Shown here in pieces: positions 34,736-49,997 of a stretch of DNA of 64,000 nt. The notes under the pieces are model-generated. The model searched no databases. It had not been told where the DNA came from and saw nothing but the letters and a program-made list of their open reading frames with translations. Source of the stretch: Gammaproteobacteria bacterium HGW-Gammaproteobacteria-4 (GTDB taxonomy: Bacteria > Pseudomonadota > Gammaproteobacteria > Xanthomonadales > Xanthomonadaceae); contig PGZC01000002.1 of assembly GCA_002839995.1 (NCBI GenBank), positions 37,994 through 101,993 of the forward strand. Direction: 5' to 3'. The translations under genes were made by a program, and so were the position numbers. Each line of letters begins with the position of its first letter. Position 1 is the first letter of the stretch.

Positions 34736-35401
34736 ATGCACAAACTTTCTTTTGCAGTACTTGCCATCAGCGCGTTGTTGATGGGATCGGCAGGCCAGGC
34801 TGGCGCGGAGACACCCACAGCGGCCTTGACGGCCACGACACCAGCCGCCGACGCATCGACGATCGTGGCGCCGAAATTGCACGAGGCAATGCGTGCGCTG
34901 TGGCAGGGCCATGTACTGCACACACGCGAATATGCGATCGCCATGCATGCGGACAATGCGCCCAAAGCAAACGCTGCTGCCGACGCGGTGGTGAGCAATG
35001 CCAAGCAGATTGCAGGTGCTGTGGGTAGTTTTTATGGCGATGCAGCGGGCGCACAAATGCTGACGCTGCTTGCCGGGCACTGGGGTGGCGTCAAGGCCCT
35101 CACCGACGCACGTGCAACAGCCGACACTGCGGCACAGAGCAAGGCAATGTCCGATCTGGCGGAAAACGTGAATGCGATTTCTTCGTTCCTTTCGGGCGCG
35201 AATCCCAACCTGCCGGAAAGCGCGTTGCAGGGTCTGCTTTCGGCACATGTCGGCCATCATGCCATGCAGATCCAGCAGATCATGACCGATGACATGAAGG
35301 GCGAGGCCGAGACCTGGAAGGCCATGAAGCATCACATGGATGTCATTGCCGACGCTCTTGCTGGCGGCATCGCAGCGCAGTTTCCTGACAACGTAAACTG
35401 A
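34736..35401 (+). CDS. Secreted helical protein of unknown function
   Basis: A 221-residue protein with a signal peptide (MHKLSFAVLAISALLMGSAG, cleavage after AGA near residue 24). The mature part is Ala-rich and predicted all-helical, with repeated His pairs (GHVLHTREYAIAMHADN; AHVGHHAMQIQQIM; MKHHMDV) that could bind metal or heme in a helical bundle. No family recognised. GGGAG precedes the ATG. It lies two bases before the regulator gene and is surely cotranscribed with it, so the regulator's signal is the best clue to its job. Confidence 0.8.
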   Translation: MHKLSFAVLAISALLMGSAGQAGAETPTAALTATTPAADASTIVAPKLHEAMRALWQGHVLHTREYAIAMHADNAPKANAAADAVVSNAKQIAGAVGSFYGDAAGAQMLTLLAGHWGGVKALTDARATADTAAQSKAMSDLAENVNAISSFLSGANPNLPESALQGLLSAHVGHHAMQIQQIMTDDMKGEAETWKAMKHHMDVIADALAGGIAAQFPDNVN

Positions 35402-35403
35402 GC

Positions 35404-36054
35404 ATGGCCACCCTCGGGCATTTCGGCACAACCCAGCAGCGCCTGCTGCGCAAGTTGTCAACCATGCCCGAAGGTTGCACGGTGGAGTCGCTGTGCTCGC
35501 ATCTTCGTATCAGCCATAACGCGGTACGCCAGCATTTAAGTAGCCTGCTGGTGCAAAGCTACGTCGAGCACGGACAAGCGCGCGCAAGCGGTGGTCGACC
35601 GAAGGCCACGTTCCGCCTCACCGAGGCGGGGCGTGCGCTGTTTCCGAGAAACTACGGTGTATTGGCTGCAGCTCTGCTCGCCCAGTTGCAGTCAAGCATG
35701 GGTGCCGACGCACTTGAGGAATTTCTGAAGTCCCTTGGCCGCACGCTCGGCAGCCAGCAGGTGGCATTACCCGCAACTGCCGCCGCTACCGAGGTCGCGC
35801 AGACACTGGCCAATCACCTTGACGCCCTGGGTTACGAAGCGCTGGCGGTGGCCAACGGCCGCGATTCAGAGGTTGAAGCGTTCAATTGCGTATTTCACAC
35901 ACTCGCGAAAACGCATCCGCAAGTTTGCCACTTCGACATCGCCTATATGGAAGCGGCGAGTGGGCGTCGCATCCACCATATGGAATGTATCGTCCGCGGC
36001 GGCAGCCGGTGCCGATTCCGCGTCGGCGAACCGCTTGCCGGCGATCCCGATTGA
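35404..36054 (+). CDS. ArsR/SufR-type winged-helix regulator with a C-terminal four-Cys cluster (putative Fe-S sensor)
   Basis: A 216-residue regulator. Residues ~8-80 are a winged helix (CSHLRISHNAVRQHLSSLLVQSYVE; wing ASGGRPKATFRLTEAG). The C-terminal domain carries C162-X12-C175-X19-C195-X7-C203, reminiscent of SufR, which holds an Fe-S cluster through a C-X12-C-containing motif, so Fe-S or NO/redox sensing is likely (inference). ATG 35404 follows the secreted-protein gene by two bases. The palindrome at 34654 is its likely operator. Convergent with glmU, 40 bases apart. Confidence 0.82.
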   Translation: MATLGHFGTTQQRLLRKLSTMPEGCTVESLCSHLRISHNAVRQHLSSLLVQSYVEHGQARASGGRPKATFRLTEAGRALFPRNYGVLAAALLAQLQSSMGADALEEFLKSLGRTLGSQQVALPATAAATEVAQTLANHLDALGYEALAVANGRDSEVEAFNCVFHTLAKTHPQVCHFDIAYMEAASGRRIHHMECIVRGGSRCRFRVGEPLAGDPD

Positions 36055-36094
36055 ACCGGTGCGCCGAGGCGTCGTCCCGGCCGGCATCGGCGAA

Positions 36095-37462
36095 TCAACC
36101 CTTTTTCTGCGGCCGCTGCCATCCCGGCAGGCTGACCTGGCGCGCGCGCGATACGGTGAGCTGACCCGCGGGCGCCTCCTTGCTGATCACCGAACCGGCG
36201 CCGATGGTGGCGCCGGCGCCCACCGTGACCGGCGCGACCAGTGCGGTGTTGGAACCGATGAAGGCGTCGTCGCCGATGTCGGTGCGCGACTTGTTCACGC
36301 CATCGTAGTTGCAGGTGATGGTGCCGGCGCCCACGTTGACGCGCTGGCCGATCTGCGCGTCGCCGAGATAACTCAGGTGGTTGGCCTTGCTGCCGGTACC
36401 GATGCGGGTTTTTTTGGTTTCCACGAAATTGCCGACGTGGACCCGATCGGCGAGATCGGTGCCGGGGCGCAGCCGCGCAAATGGGCCGATCACGCAATCG
36501 TTGCCGCTGACGACGCCATCGAGATCGCAATGCGCGCGCACTTGTGTGCCGGCCGCCAGCGACACATCGCGCAGACGGCAGAACGGCCCGATGCTGACGC
36601 CCTCGCCGAGCACCACGTGGCCTTCAAGAATGACATCGACATCGATCTGCACATCGCGCGCAACCGACACCGCACCGCGAACGTCCACTCGCGCCGGATC
36701 GGCCAGACGCGCTCCAGCCAGACACAGCTCGCGCGCCATGCGCCGTTGATAGCTGCGCTCCAGCTGCGCCAACTCCCACAAATCGTTGGCACCGGCGCAA
36801 TCGCCGGCGTCTGCGAGCGGCACCAAAAGCGCCGGTTCACCCTCGGCGGTGGCGAGCGCAAAAATGTCGGTAAGGTAATACTCGCCTTGGGCATTGTCGT
36901 TGCGCACCGCCGCCAGCCACGCACGCAGCCGCCGCGCATCGACTGCGATCAGGCCGGTGTTGATCCGTCGCAGCGCGCGTTCTTCGGCGCTGGCGTCGCG
37001 CTGCTCAACCACCGCGCGCACACGGCCATTTCCATCAAGCAGTACACGGCCATACCCGGTTGGGTCGTCGAGCTCGGCAACAAGCACCGCCAGTGCAGCG
37101 TGTGCCTTGGCCAGTTGTTGCAGGGTGGGCACGGTAACCAGCGGCACGTCGCCATACAGCACCAGCACCCGCGCGTCTTCGGGGATCGCCGGCAGCGCCT
37201 GCATCACCGCGTGGCCGGTACCGAGCCGTTGCGTCTGCTCGACCCAATTCACCGCTTCGGCGTCGCTGAACTGCGCGCGCACCTGCTCGCCGCCGTGGCC
37301 GTAAACGACATGGATCGCATCCGGCGACAGCGCCCCGGCCGCGTCCAGCACATGGCGCAGCATCGGCCGGCCGGCGATCGGTTGCAATACCTTCGGCAGC
37401 GTCGAACGCATCCGCTTGCCCTCGCCCGCGGCGAGGATCACCACATGTAAACTGGTGTCCAT
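36095..37462 (-). CDS. glmU: Bifunctional GlmU (UDP-GlcNAc pyrophosphorylase / GlcN-1-P acetyltransferase)
   Basis: A 455-residue cytoplasmic enzyme, the usual length, making UDP-GlcNAc for peptidoglycan and LPS. N-domain: [20 protein letters not shown] (nucleotide-sugar pyrophosphorylase), [28 protein letters not shown]-domain: left-handed beta-helix hexapeptides ([38 protein letters not shown]) with the acetyltransferase residues in [12 protein letters not shown] 37462. The atp operon, often next to glmU in gammaproteobacteria, starts only 1 kb away on the same strand. Confidence 0.97.
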   Translation of the reverse strand: MDTSLHVVILAAGEGKRMRSTLPKVLQPIAGRPMLRHVLDAAGALSPDAIHVVYGHGGEQVRAQFSDAEAVNWVEQTQRLGTGHAVMQALPAIPEDARVLVLYGDVPLVTVPTLQQLAKAHAALAVLVAELDDPTGYGRVLLDGNGRVRAVVEQRDASAEERALRRINTGLIAVDARRLRAWLAAVRNDNAQGEYYLTDIFALATAEGEPALLVPLADAGDCAGANDLWELAQLERSYQRRMARELCLAGARLADPARVDVRGAVSVARDVQIDVDVILEGHVVLGEGVSIGPFCRLRDVSLAAGTQVRAHCDLDGVVSGNDCVIGPFARLRPGTDLADRVHVGNFVETKKTRIGTGSKANHLSYLGDAQIGQRVNVGAGTITCNYDGVNKSRTDIGDDAFIGSNTALVAPVTVGAGATIGAGSVISKEAPAGQLTVSRARQVSLPGWQRPQKKG

Positions 37463-37561
37463 GATTGCTCCGGATTTGCTGTTGGCCATTCTATGTCGCG
37501 CGCATCCTCTGGGTACAACGTTGTCAACGTCGCGAAGCGGTCGCGGCGAGCGGCGCAGCGG

Positions 37562-37951
37562 ATGAGCCCGCTGCTGCGCCAAGGCGCAAGTTACGTCGTG
37601 ATCGGGCTGCTGCAACTCGCGCTCGATGCACTGTTGTTCGTCGCCCTTACTGCTGCCGGGATGACGCCGGCGTTCGCCAATCCGCTGGCCCGCGCCAGTG
37701 CGGCGGGTCTGGGCTTCTGGCTCAACGGCCGGCATACCTTTGCCGACGACGCCGGGCCACGACTTGGCGCGACGCGGTTGTGGCGATATGCCTTCACCTG
37801 GGGCAGCCTGACGATCATCAGCACGCTGGCGGTGTCGATCGCCGCCCGCCATCTTGGCCTGCACGCAGCGTGGTTGGCCAAGCCCGGGATCGAGGCGGTG
37901 TTGGCCGCGGTCAGCTTCACCGTGATGCGGCAGTGGGTGTATCGGCGATGA
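37562..37951 (+). CDS. GtrA family membrane protein (first of two)
   Basis: A 129-residue protein with four TM helices: [48 protein letters not shown] (the GtrA N/R motif), [20 protein letters not shown] and [15 protein letters not shown]. GtrA proteins are proposed flippases for polyprenyl-phosphate-linked sugars. Start ATG 37562; an earlier in-frame ATG (37493) adds an unlikely basic tail. A second GtrA gene follows 46 bases later; no glycosyltransferase is adjacent. Confidence 0.9.
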   Translation: MSPLLRQGASYVVIGLLQLALDALLFVALTAAGMTPAFANPLARASAAGLGFWLNGRHTFADDAGPRLGATRLWRYAFTWGSLTIISTLAVSIAARHLGLHAAWLAKPGIEAVLAAVSFTVMRQWVYRR

Positions 37952-37997
37952 TGCGCAATTCAGGTGTTGCTTTTTCGAACGTGTCCGGGGGCATGCG

Positions 37998-38384
37998 ATG
38001 CGCGTGCTGATCGGGCAGGCCGCGCGGTTCACGGTGGTGGGTGTGCTGCTGATGGGCATCGACACCGGCGTGTTCAGCCTGCTGCACTGGCTTGGCCTGG
38101 CGTTGTTGCCCGCCAACAGCATCGCGCGCGTGGTGGCGGCGCTGGCGAGTTTCTGGCTTCACAGCCGCTACAGTTTCGCCGGCCACGGCGAGGAGCGCCC
38201 GCACGCAATTCGCTTCGGGCGCTACGCGGTCTGGTGGCTGACGATGACTGCAATCAGTACCGGGGTGCTGTGGGCTTGCCACCAATCGTTCGGCGAGCAA
38301 TCGGTGTACGCCGCCAAACCGGTGGTCGAATTCGTGTTGGCGGTGATCGCGTTCTTCGTGTCGCGGCACTGGATTTATGCGTGA
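37998..38384 (+). CDS. GtrA family membrane protein (second of two)
   Basis: A 128-residue four-helix protein, diverged from its neighbour but with the same layout: [67 protein letters not shown] and [18 protein letters not shown]. Tandem GtrA genes may form a heteromer. The start is ATG 37998, and the gene is followed by the long REPIN-like hairpin at 38423. Confidence 0.9.
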   Translation: MRVLIGQAARFTVVGVLLMGIDTGVFSLLHWLGLALLPANSIARVVAALASFWLHSRYSFAGHGEERPHAIRFGRYAVWWLTMTAISTGVLWACHQSFGEQSVYAAKPVVEFVLAVIAFFVSRHWIYA

Positions 38385-38422
38385 GGCGCCGCGCACAGAA
38401 CCGACGGGATGATTCCGGTGGT

Positions 38423-38510
38423 CCCGGGTTTCGGCCCTGCGGGCCTCAACCCGGGCTACGAAAACACGCTGTTGTAGCCCGGGTTGAGGCCCGCAGGGCC
38501 GGAACCCGGG
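38423..38510. repeat. REPIN-like long hairpin (family C) between gtrA and atpC
   Basis: Two 37-bp arms with one mismatch, separated by 14 bases; each arm contains GTAGCCCGGGTTGAGGCCCG or its complement. A near-identical element with perfect arms lies at 52349-52438. It sits between convergent genes, so it may act as a bidirectional terminator. Confidence 0.85.
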
Positions 38511-38535
38511 GCTGCGTGATGCCTCGTCGGTGCGA

Positions 38536-38961
38536 TCAGTGCTTGAGATTCTTGCGCAGGCGTTCGAGCGCCTGCAACTGGGCGACGGCTTCGGCCAGAC
38601 GCGCCTGCGCCTGTGCCACTTCCATCACGTCGGTGCGATTGGCGATGGCGCGTTCGGCTTCTTCCTTGGCGAACTTGGCAGCGGCTTCGTCGATGTCCTT
38701 GGCGCGCACGGCGGTATCCGCCAACACGGTTACCACCTGCGGCTGCACTTCGAGAATGCCGCCGGAGACGTAGAAGTTCTGCTCCTCGCCGTCTTCCAGA
38801 ATCACCCGCACCTGACCCGGCTTGAGGCGGGTGATCAGCGGCGCGTGGCGCGGGGCGATACCCAGTTCGCCCATTTCACCGGTGGCGACCACCATCGACA
38901 CGACACCGTGAAAGATTTCTTCCTCGGCGCTGACGATGTCGCAACGGATTGTGCTTGCCAT
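38536..38961 (-). CDS. atpC: ATP synthase epsilon subunit
   Basis: A 141-residue F1 subunit: N-terminal beta sandwich ([59 protein letters not shown]) and a C-terminal helical hairpin ([26 protein letters not shown]) that inhibits ATP hydrolysis. It couples the rotor to the c-ring. Last gene of the operon, separated from atpD by 215 bases of repeat-bearing DNA. Confidence 0.96.
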   Translation of the reverse strand: MASTIRCDIVSAEEEIFHGVVSMVVATGEMGELGIAPRHAPLITRLKPGQVRVILEDGEEQNFYVSGGILEVQPQVVTVLADTAVRAKDIDEAAAKFAKEEAERAIANRTDVMEVAQAQARLAEAVAQLQALERLRKNLKH

Positions 38962-39176
38962 GGGTTGCCTCGCTTTGTTGGGTATTGCCGATGAAGTCGG
39001 GACCAGGGAAAAAGCGTAAAGCACTCGGATCCGCAAAGGACGCAAAAGACGCAAATAACAGCGCTGGATGGGCGGCTGTCTGGCTTCGCCACGCTCTACC
39101 CGCCTTCTACTGGCTCCGCTTCGCGCTTTCCTTTGCGGACAACGTGCTTTCCCCGAGTCCCGAGTCCCGGCCGCTG

Positions 39177-41544
<2,368 letters not shown>

Positions 41545-41574
41545 GTGTGCTCTCGTACTTCGTGAATGGTGGGT

Positions 41575-41627
41575 TTCGCTGCGCGTTACATTGATGGGCT
41601 TCGCTACGCTCTACCCATCCTACCAAC
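41575..41627. repeat. Dispersed repeat (family E) between atpA and atpG
   Basis: Contains GGCTTCGCTACGCTCTACCC followed by ATCCTAC. Its complement (GTAGGATGGGTAGAGC) occurs at 10416-10431, and a diverged copy lies near 39070-39105. Confidence 0.55.
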
Positions 41628-41657
41628 TGTTGCGAGCCCCCGAGCCCCGAGGGAAAG

Positions 41658-43205
<1,548 letters not shown>

Positions 43206-43259
43206 GGGACATCCCTTGGTCAACCGGCCGTGGCCGGCGCTTGCATCAAAAGTGATCGG

Positions 43260-43787
43260 TCATTGCGCCAGCGCGGCACCGAGCCGCGCCAGCTTGGTAC
43301 GAATCGAACCATCGATAACCACGTCGCCGGCGGCGATCACGGCGCCGCCGATCAATGCCGGGTCGATCGCGGTTTCGATGGCCACATTGCGGCCGAAACG
43401 CCGCGTCAATGCCTGCCGGATCTGCTCGACCTGCGCGTCGTCCATCGCCGTCGCTGCAGTCACCGTCGCCCGCACCACGCGCTCTTCCTCGGCGCGCAGG
43501 GCTTCGAACTGGGCGGCGATGTCGGGCAACAATTCCAGCCGGCGGTTGTTGGCCAGCAGCGCCAGCAATTCGCCGAACATGGCATCGGCCTGCGGCGGCC
43601 GCACCAGATCGACCAGCGCCGCGCCTTGCCAACGCGGGTTGCCGAGCACCGCGCCGACGCGCGGGTCGAGCACCGCGGCGGCGGCAAAACCCAGCGCCTG
43701 CGACCAGGCCGGCAAGCAGCCGTGATCGCGTGCCAGCGTAAACACCGCACGGGCGTAGGGGCGAGCGAGAGTCAGCGCAGTACTCAT
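43260..43787 (-). CDS. atpH: ATP synthase delta subunit
   Basis: A 175-residue peripheral-stalk subunit that joins the b-dimer to the top of F1. N-terminal helical domain (LARPYARAVFTLARDHGCLPAWSQAL, LLALLANNRRLELLPDIAAQFEAL) and C-terminal domain with GGAVIAAGDVVIDGSIRTKLARL, the family's conserved end. ATG 43787, one base after the atpF stop. Confidence 0.95.
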   Translation of the reverse strand: MSTALTLARPYARAVFTLARDHGCLPAWSQALGFAAAAVLDPRVGAVLGNPRWQGAALVDLVRPPQADAMFGELLALLANNRRLELLPDIAAQFEALRAEEERVVRATVTAATAMDDAQVEQIRQALTRRFGRNVAIETAIDPALIGGAVIAAGDVVIDGSIRTKLARLGAALAQ

Positions 43788-43788
43788 G

Positions 43789-44259
43789 TCAGATCTCGGC
43801 CGCCAGCTCGTCGAGCAGGGCTTTGTGCGTGGCCGGGTTGATTTCGCGGGCAATCAGCTTGCCAGCGCCGGCCACGGCCAGACCCGCCACCTGCCGGCGC
43901 AGCTCTTCCCTGGCGCGGTGCGCAGCCGCGTCGATATCGGCCAGTGCGGCAGCCTTCTGCCGCGTGGCTTCCGCCACCGCTTCGAGCTTGGCTTGATCGA
44001 TGATCTGGTTGCCGCGCGAATGGGCCTGCTCGATGATCTCGTTGGCCTTGGCACGGGCCTCCTTGATCACGTCGTTGACCTTTTCCTGCGCCTGCGCCAG
44101 ATCGCGCTGGCTGCGCTCGGCGGATGCCAGGCCCTCGGCGATGCGCTTCTGCCGTTCTTCGATGGCCGCCAGCAGCGGCGGCCAGATGAACTTCATCGTG
44201 AAACCGATGAGTAGCGCAAAGCTGAACGCTTGCAGTAAAAACGTTGCATTCAGGTTCAT
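43789..44259 (-). CDS. atpF: ATP synthase subunit b
   Basis: A 156-residue peripheral-stalk subunit: one N-terminal TM helix ([28 protein letters not shown]) followed by a long charged right-handed coiled coil ([30 protein letters not shown]...) ending in a delta-binding tail. Exactly the usual gammaproteobacterial length. Confidence 0.97.
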   Translation of the reverse strand: MNLNATFLLQAFSFALLIGFTMKFIWPPLLAAIEERQKRIAEGLASAERSQRDLAQAQEKVNDVIKEARAKANEIIEQAHSRGNQIIDQAKLEAVAEATRQKAAALADIDAAAHRAREELRRQVAGLAVAGAGKLIAREINPATHKALLDELAAEI

Positions 44260-44356
44260 GGTGCTCTCCCGATGATCGGAAAGTGACCGCCGCCGTTACC
44301 GACGGCAATCACCGGTTCGTGCGGGCTGCATGTGCAGCCGGCAATCCCCCCGGATA

Positions 44357-45885
<1,529 letters not shown>

Positions 45886-45948
45886 GTTCGGTTCCGGTTT
45901 TCGCAGTGAAAGGGTTCGGTCAGCACAATCGTCCTACCGAGCCCGCAA

Positions 45949-45977
45949 AGTATAGCAGGCACGTGCGACCCGGTAAA
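45949..45977 (-). promoter_or_regulatory. Promoter of the atp operon
   Basis: On the minus strand: -35 TTTACC (45977-45972), a 17-bp spacer ending TGC, -10 TATACT (45954-45949). The TG before the -10 makes it an extended -10 promoter. Start expected near 45942, 57 bases before the atpI ATG. Confidence 0.6.
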
Positions 45978-46033
45978 AGGGGGCTGTGCAGGGCAGCATT
46001 GGCGTCGCCGACGTAGTGGCCGACGCGATCCGC

Positions 46034-49000
46034 TCAACCCGGATCGGGATTGCGCAAAAACCGCGCCATCGAGGCGCCCGCGCGCGCCGGCTCGAACTCG
46101 GCGGCGACATCGACGAAACCGCGCAACACCGCCACTTCCTGTGCCTTGCGATTCAGGCCATCGCGCACCTCGGGGCTGGCACCGGCCTGCAGCAGCCGCC
46201 GCACTACCGTTGCCAGACCGTGCAACGCAGCCAAATGCAGCGGCGCAAAACCACGGCCTTCGCGGCTGTCCAGCGCCACCCGTTCGGCAATCAGCCGATC
46301 CAGCGCCGCCAGAATCACGGTTTCGTCGCATTGCGCGCCGGTATCGGCACGCGCGCCCAGCAACAGCAGCAGCGGCGTATGGCCGCTGTCGCTGACCTGA
46401 TCGGGCGCGGCGCCGGACAGCAGCAAGGTATCGAGCAGATCCAGGGCGCGCTGGCGATCGCGGCACTGAAACAGGAATTGCGCGGCGTAATGCAGCGGCG
46501 CGTGGCCCTGATCGTCCAGCGCACCGATTTGCGCACGTCGCGCCAGCAGGCGCTTGACCAGTTCGGTAAGGCCCAGCGCACAGGCGACCATCAGCGGGGT
46601 TACCCCGCCCGGCAACGGCTGATCGACCTGCGCGCCGCCGGCCAGCAGGCATTCGACGATATCGGCCTGACGCATGCTCACCGCTGCCGACAACGGCGTG
46701 GCGCCGGTATTGGCGGCCAGCGACGGGTCGGCGCCGGCCGCCAGCAGGCGCTCGACAATGGCGCGCTGACCACCACCCGCCGCGCGCAACAACGCGGTAC
46801 AACCTTGCGCATCCTGGGCATCGATCGGCATACCCAAGGCGAGCAGGCGCTCGATCGCGAGCAGGTCGCCGGTCATCGCCGCCGACGGAACATCCGACGG
46901 GCGCAACGCCCGGTTCGGCAGCGGCCACAGCGGCCACTCCAACCAGCGCACCAGATCATGATGGCCGTTGGCCAGGGCGATGCCCTGCGCGGTCTGCCCG
47001 TCCGGCGCGCGCGCGTTGACCGCTGCGCCGTGCCGCACCAGCACCCGTACCGACAAGTCACTGCCGACGGTACAGGCCAGATGCAGAGCGGTGAAGCCAT
47101 GTGCATCGCGTGCGCCGGCATCGACCCCGCTCGCCAGCAGACGATCGAGCAGCAACGGCCAGTCCAGGCGCGCGGCCAGGCATGCGCTGGGCGTTCCGCG
47201 CGGATCGGGCGCGAACGGATCGGCGCCGCGCGCGAGCAACTCCAGCGCCAGCCGTTCGCCGCGGTCGGGGTCATCGACCCCGGCAACGCATGCGCTCAGG
47301 TAGCGCGCCAGCCCACCGGCGCCGGCCGGCATGAGTCCGCAATCAAGCAGGCGACGCAAGCCCGGCGCACCGGCCTCGCCACGATCGAGCAGGGAAAACA
47401 GCACGCTGTCCTGGCCGGCATGCGCGCGATCGCCCTGCGCGCCGTGCGCCAGCAGCCAGTGAACGACCTCGCGGTTGGCATCGTTGATGCACTCCAGCAA
47501 CAACGCATCGCGAATTGCGGGCTCGGGCGTCGCCAGATCGAACAGTGCCTGCGCCTGCACGAAATCGCCGGCGCCGAGCGCGTGTCGCAACAGCTCGGCC
47601 GGCGTGCGCTCGTCGTGCTCTGCCGCTGTCGCGTCGGTCTGGATGCTGGCCGGCAATTCCTGCTCGGGCTCCAGCACCGCCACCAGACGCCAGCGCCCGG
47701 CACTCATGGCGTGCTCGATCGGGCGTTTGCCGTGCTGATCGCATTGCTCGCGATCGACACCAATCGCCAGCAGCAAGCTGAGCACTTCCGGCGCATTGTT
47801 CGGCGACAGGCACGCCAGCGCCAGCGCATTGCGGCCCAGCGCGTCGCCCACCACAACATCCAGCCCGGGCTGCTCGGCCAACTGTTGCAACACCGCGATG
47901 TTGCCGTTGCTGGCGGCCTCCAGCAGCGGTGTCATGCCGGCTGCATCGCGCGCATTGCAATCGGCGCCGGCAGCCAGCAATGCCCCGACGACCTCTGCAT
48001 TGCCGGCCTGACACGCCAGCAGCAATGCGCTGCGCTGCTGCGCGTCGCGGGCATCGACTTTTGCCTTGTGCCGCAACAACAGGCCAACCCCCGCCGCATC
48101 GTCGTCGCCGGCACTGGCGGCAAGCAGCGCCGGTTGACCCGCCGCCGGTGCCGGCGCCGCGCCGCGTTCCAGCAGCAACCGCGCGACCCGCCAGTTCGCC
48201 ACCGCACAGGCCATCGCCAGCGGACTCAGGCCATCATGGTTCAAGGCGTCCAGCGCCGCGCCGGCATCCAGCAACGCGGCGACCACACCGGGATCGCTGG
48301 ATCGCGCCGCATGATGCAGCGGCGTGTTGCCATCGCTATCGGCGAACCCGGTGTCGGCGCCATTGGCCAGCAACATGCTGACCGCGTCGAGCCGCCCCTG
48401 CCAACTGTCGCGGGTTGCCGCCAGCAATGGGCTGAGCCCGGCATGGGCGTAATTGATGTCGATGCCGCGTTCGAGCAAGGCGCGCAGGACGCGAAGATCC
48501 GGCAGCAGCGCGGCAAGCATCGCCAGCGTGCGCTGATCGCGTGCGTCACCGGCCGGCAACGCATGCACATCGGCACCGGCGGCGATCAGCGCCACTGCCC
48601 GCTCGCAATCGCCGTCGCGCACCACGTCATAAAGCGTCTGCGCATCGGGCGGAGCACTCCATTCGGCTTCCGCCGGTACGAGCGCAGTCGGATCCTCCGC
48701 CGCAGCGACCAGCACCGGCTCGACGCGTGCCGCCCGTTGCGTCGCGATGGCTTCGTCTGCGCTGGCTGGTTCACGCTGTGCCCGCCCGGACGACGCCAGC
48801 AACATCTGTACCGCAGCCGCCAGCGCAACGTGACCGAGCAACAGCGGCGTGCGCAGGCTCTCGGCGAACAACGGCTCTGGCCAAGCGAGCAGCAAGCCCA
48901 TCATCACCACTGCCAACAAGGCAAGCGCGGCAACCAAGCCGAATGCGTCGCTGCCATCGGCGCCATCATTATCGTCGCGGCTGGCAGCGACGAGTGCGCG

Positions 49001-49405
49001 CAGGCCACCGCCGGACTGCGCCGCACGGGCGAAGCTCGGCCAGGTATTCCACAGCGCCAGCAGCAGTAGCCCGGCGACCGAACACAGCACCAGCAGCGAC
49101 TCGATACCCGGATAGGCGGCGAACATTTTCAACGGCCAGCCGATGGCAACGACCGCGGCGAGATAGGGCAAGGCATACAGCAGTGCCACCGCCAGCAGGT
49201 CGCCACCGCGCCGGGCCCAGCTTTCGCCCTGCGGCCGCCACGCCATCAGGCTGCCTGCCGCCAGCGCCAGCGGCGCCTGCGCCAGCCACAGGCTCAGCAG
49301 CGCTGCGGGGTGCGACACGATCATGGGCAGCAAAGCGAGCGCAGCGCCGAGAAGAAAAGCCGGCAGCGCAACGTGCGGGTGGGCCTGATGTCGCTGCGCA
49401 CTCAT
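46034..49405 (-). CDS. Large membrane protein with ankyrin repeats
   Basis: A 1123-residue protein. The first ~215 residues hold five or six TM helices (AFLLGAALALLPMIVSHPAALLSLW; LLAVALLYALPYLAAVVAIGWPL; FGLVAALALLAVVMMGLLLAW) and a long C-terminal part holds about 20 ankyrin repeats (e.g. DGNTPLHHAARSSDPGVVAALLDAG; GFTALHLACTVGSDLSVRVLVRHG; GHAPLHYAAQ). The repeats should face the cytoplasm and bind proteins; the partner is unknown. Downstream of nothing obvious, and upstream (149 bp) of the atp promoter region on the same strand. The 51-bp tandem repeat array begins 29 bases before its ATG. Confidence 0.9.
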   Translation of the reverse strand: MSAQRHQAHPHVALPAFLLGAALALLPMIVSHPAALLSLWLAQAPLALAAGSLMAWRPQGESWARRGGDLLAVALLYALPYLAAVVAIGWPLKMFAAYPGIESLLVLCSVAGLLLLALWNTWPSFARAAQSGGGLRALVAASRDDNDGADGSDAFGLVAALALLAVVMMGLLLAWPEPLFAESLRTPLLLGHVALAAAVQMLLASSGRAQREPASADEAIATQRAARVEPVLVAAAEDPTALVPAEAEWSAPPDAQTLYDVVRDGDCERAVALIAAGADVHALPAGDARDQRTLAMLAALLPDLRVLRALLERGIDINYAHAGLSPLLAATRDSWQGRLDAVSMLLANGADTGFADSDGNTPLHHAARSSDPGVVAALLDAGAALDALNHDGLSPLAMACAVANWRVARLLLERGAAPAPAAGQPALLAASAGDDDAAGVGLLLRHKAKVDARDAQQRSALLLACQAGNAEVVGALLAAGADCNARDAAGMTPLLEAASNGNIAVLQQLAEQPGLDVVVGDALGRNALALACLSPNNAPEVLSLLLAIGVDREQCDQHGKRPIEHAMSAGRWRLVAVLEPEQELPASIQTDATAAEHDERTPAELLRHALGAGDFVQAQALFDLATPEPAIRDALLLECINDANREVVHWLLAHGAQGDRAHAGQDSVLFSLLDRGEAGAPGLRRLLDCGLMPAGAGGLARYLSACVAGVDDPDRGERLALELLARGADPFAPDPRGTPSACLAARLDWPLLLDRLLASGVDAGARDAHGFTALHLACTVGSDLSVRVLVRHGAAVNARAPDGQTAQGIALANGHHDLVRWLEWPLWPLPNRALRPSDVPSAAMTGDLLAIERLLALGMPIDAQDAQGCTALLRAAGGGQRAIVERLLAAGADPSLAANTGATPLSAAVSMRQADIVECLLAGGAQVDQPLPGGVTPLMVACALGLTELVKRLLARRAQIGALDDQGHAPLHYAAQFLFQCRDRQRALDLLDTLLLSGAAPDQVSDSGHTPLLLLLGARADTGAQCDETVILAALDRLIAERVALDSREGRGFAPLHLAALHGLATVVRRLLQAGASPEVRDGLNRKAQEVAVLRGFVDVAAEFEPARAGASMARFLRNPDPG

Positions 49406-49433
49406 GCGTCACCCTTCGCTGGGCTGGCGCTGT

Positions 49434-49628
49434 GCGACACAGGCTCCGCCTGTCCCGCCTTCGCTTCGCTCGGTCGGTCGCTTCGCGACACAGGCTTCGC
49501 CTGTCCCGCCTTCGCTTCGCTCGGTCGGTCGCTTCGCGACACAGGCTCCGCCTGTCCCGCCTTCGCTTCGCTCGGTCGGTCGCTTCGCGACACAGGCTCC
49601 GCCTGTCCCGCCTTCGCTTCGCTCGGTC
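49434..49628. repeat. Tandem array, 51-bp unit, about 3.8 copies
   Basis: Units start at 49434, 49485, 49536 and 49587 (GCGACACAGGCTCCGCCTGT and on), nearly identical. The array sits directly upstream of the ankyrin gene and next to a family A REPIN. The unit length is a multiple of three, so long false ORFs run through it on both strands. The 49406-49997 stretch holds no gene. Confidence 0.9.
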
Positions 49629-49693
49629 GCCCACAGGGTGGGCTCCTACAAATAGCGGTCGCGCTCACTGTAGGAGCCCACCCTGTGGGCGAC
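49626..49693. repeat. REPIN (family A) with 24-bp perfect arms
   Basis: Arms 49626-49649 and 49670-49693 (GTAGGAGCCCACCCTGTGGG plus CGAC and complement) around a 20-base spacer. Confidence 0.85.
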
Positions 49694-49997
49694 CCGCGAA
49701 CGTGAGCGTTGGTGCCGAGACTCGCGCCAACCGCTCTGAAATCCACCGCCGTGACCCGATTGGACGAACGATGCGAGCACCGGTCGGACTCTGGCCCGAC
49801 AGGCGCCTGGGCGATTCAACAAAGGTCGGCGACAGCGAACAGGTCATAGACATCTGGATAACGGCGCGGGGGCGCCATGATCGGCCAAGGATAACCGCAC
49901 TGGCAGGATTCTTCGCAATTGTCGGCGCGTTCGGCAGTCGTCACTGGCAGAGCATCCGGGTTAATCTCGCGTTTTGCCTCTTTCGCAGGAGTACATC

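Noticed and set aside
45986..49069. 1027-aa plus-strand frame opposite the ankyrin gene
   Set aside because: Compositional shadow (Gln/Arg-rich) of the ankyrin repeats on the minus strand.
49434..49628. Possible CRISPR array
   Set aside because: Repeats are directly abutting 51-bp units with no variable spacers and no cas genes nearby.
49310..49746. Repetitive ORFs (S-E-A-K-A-G-Q repeats and complement) over the 51-bp array
   Set aside because: The open frame results from a repeat period divisible by three; no ribosome site or family.
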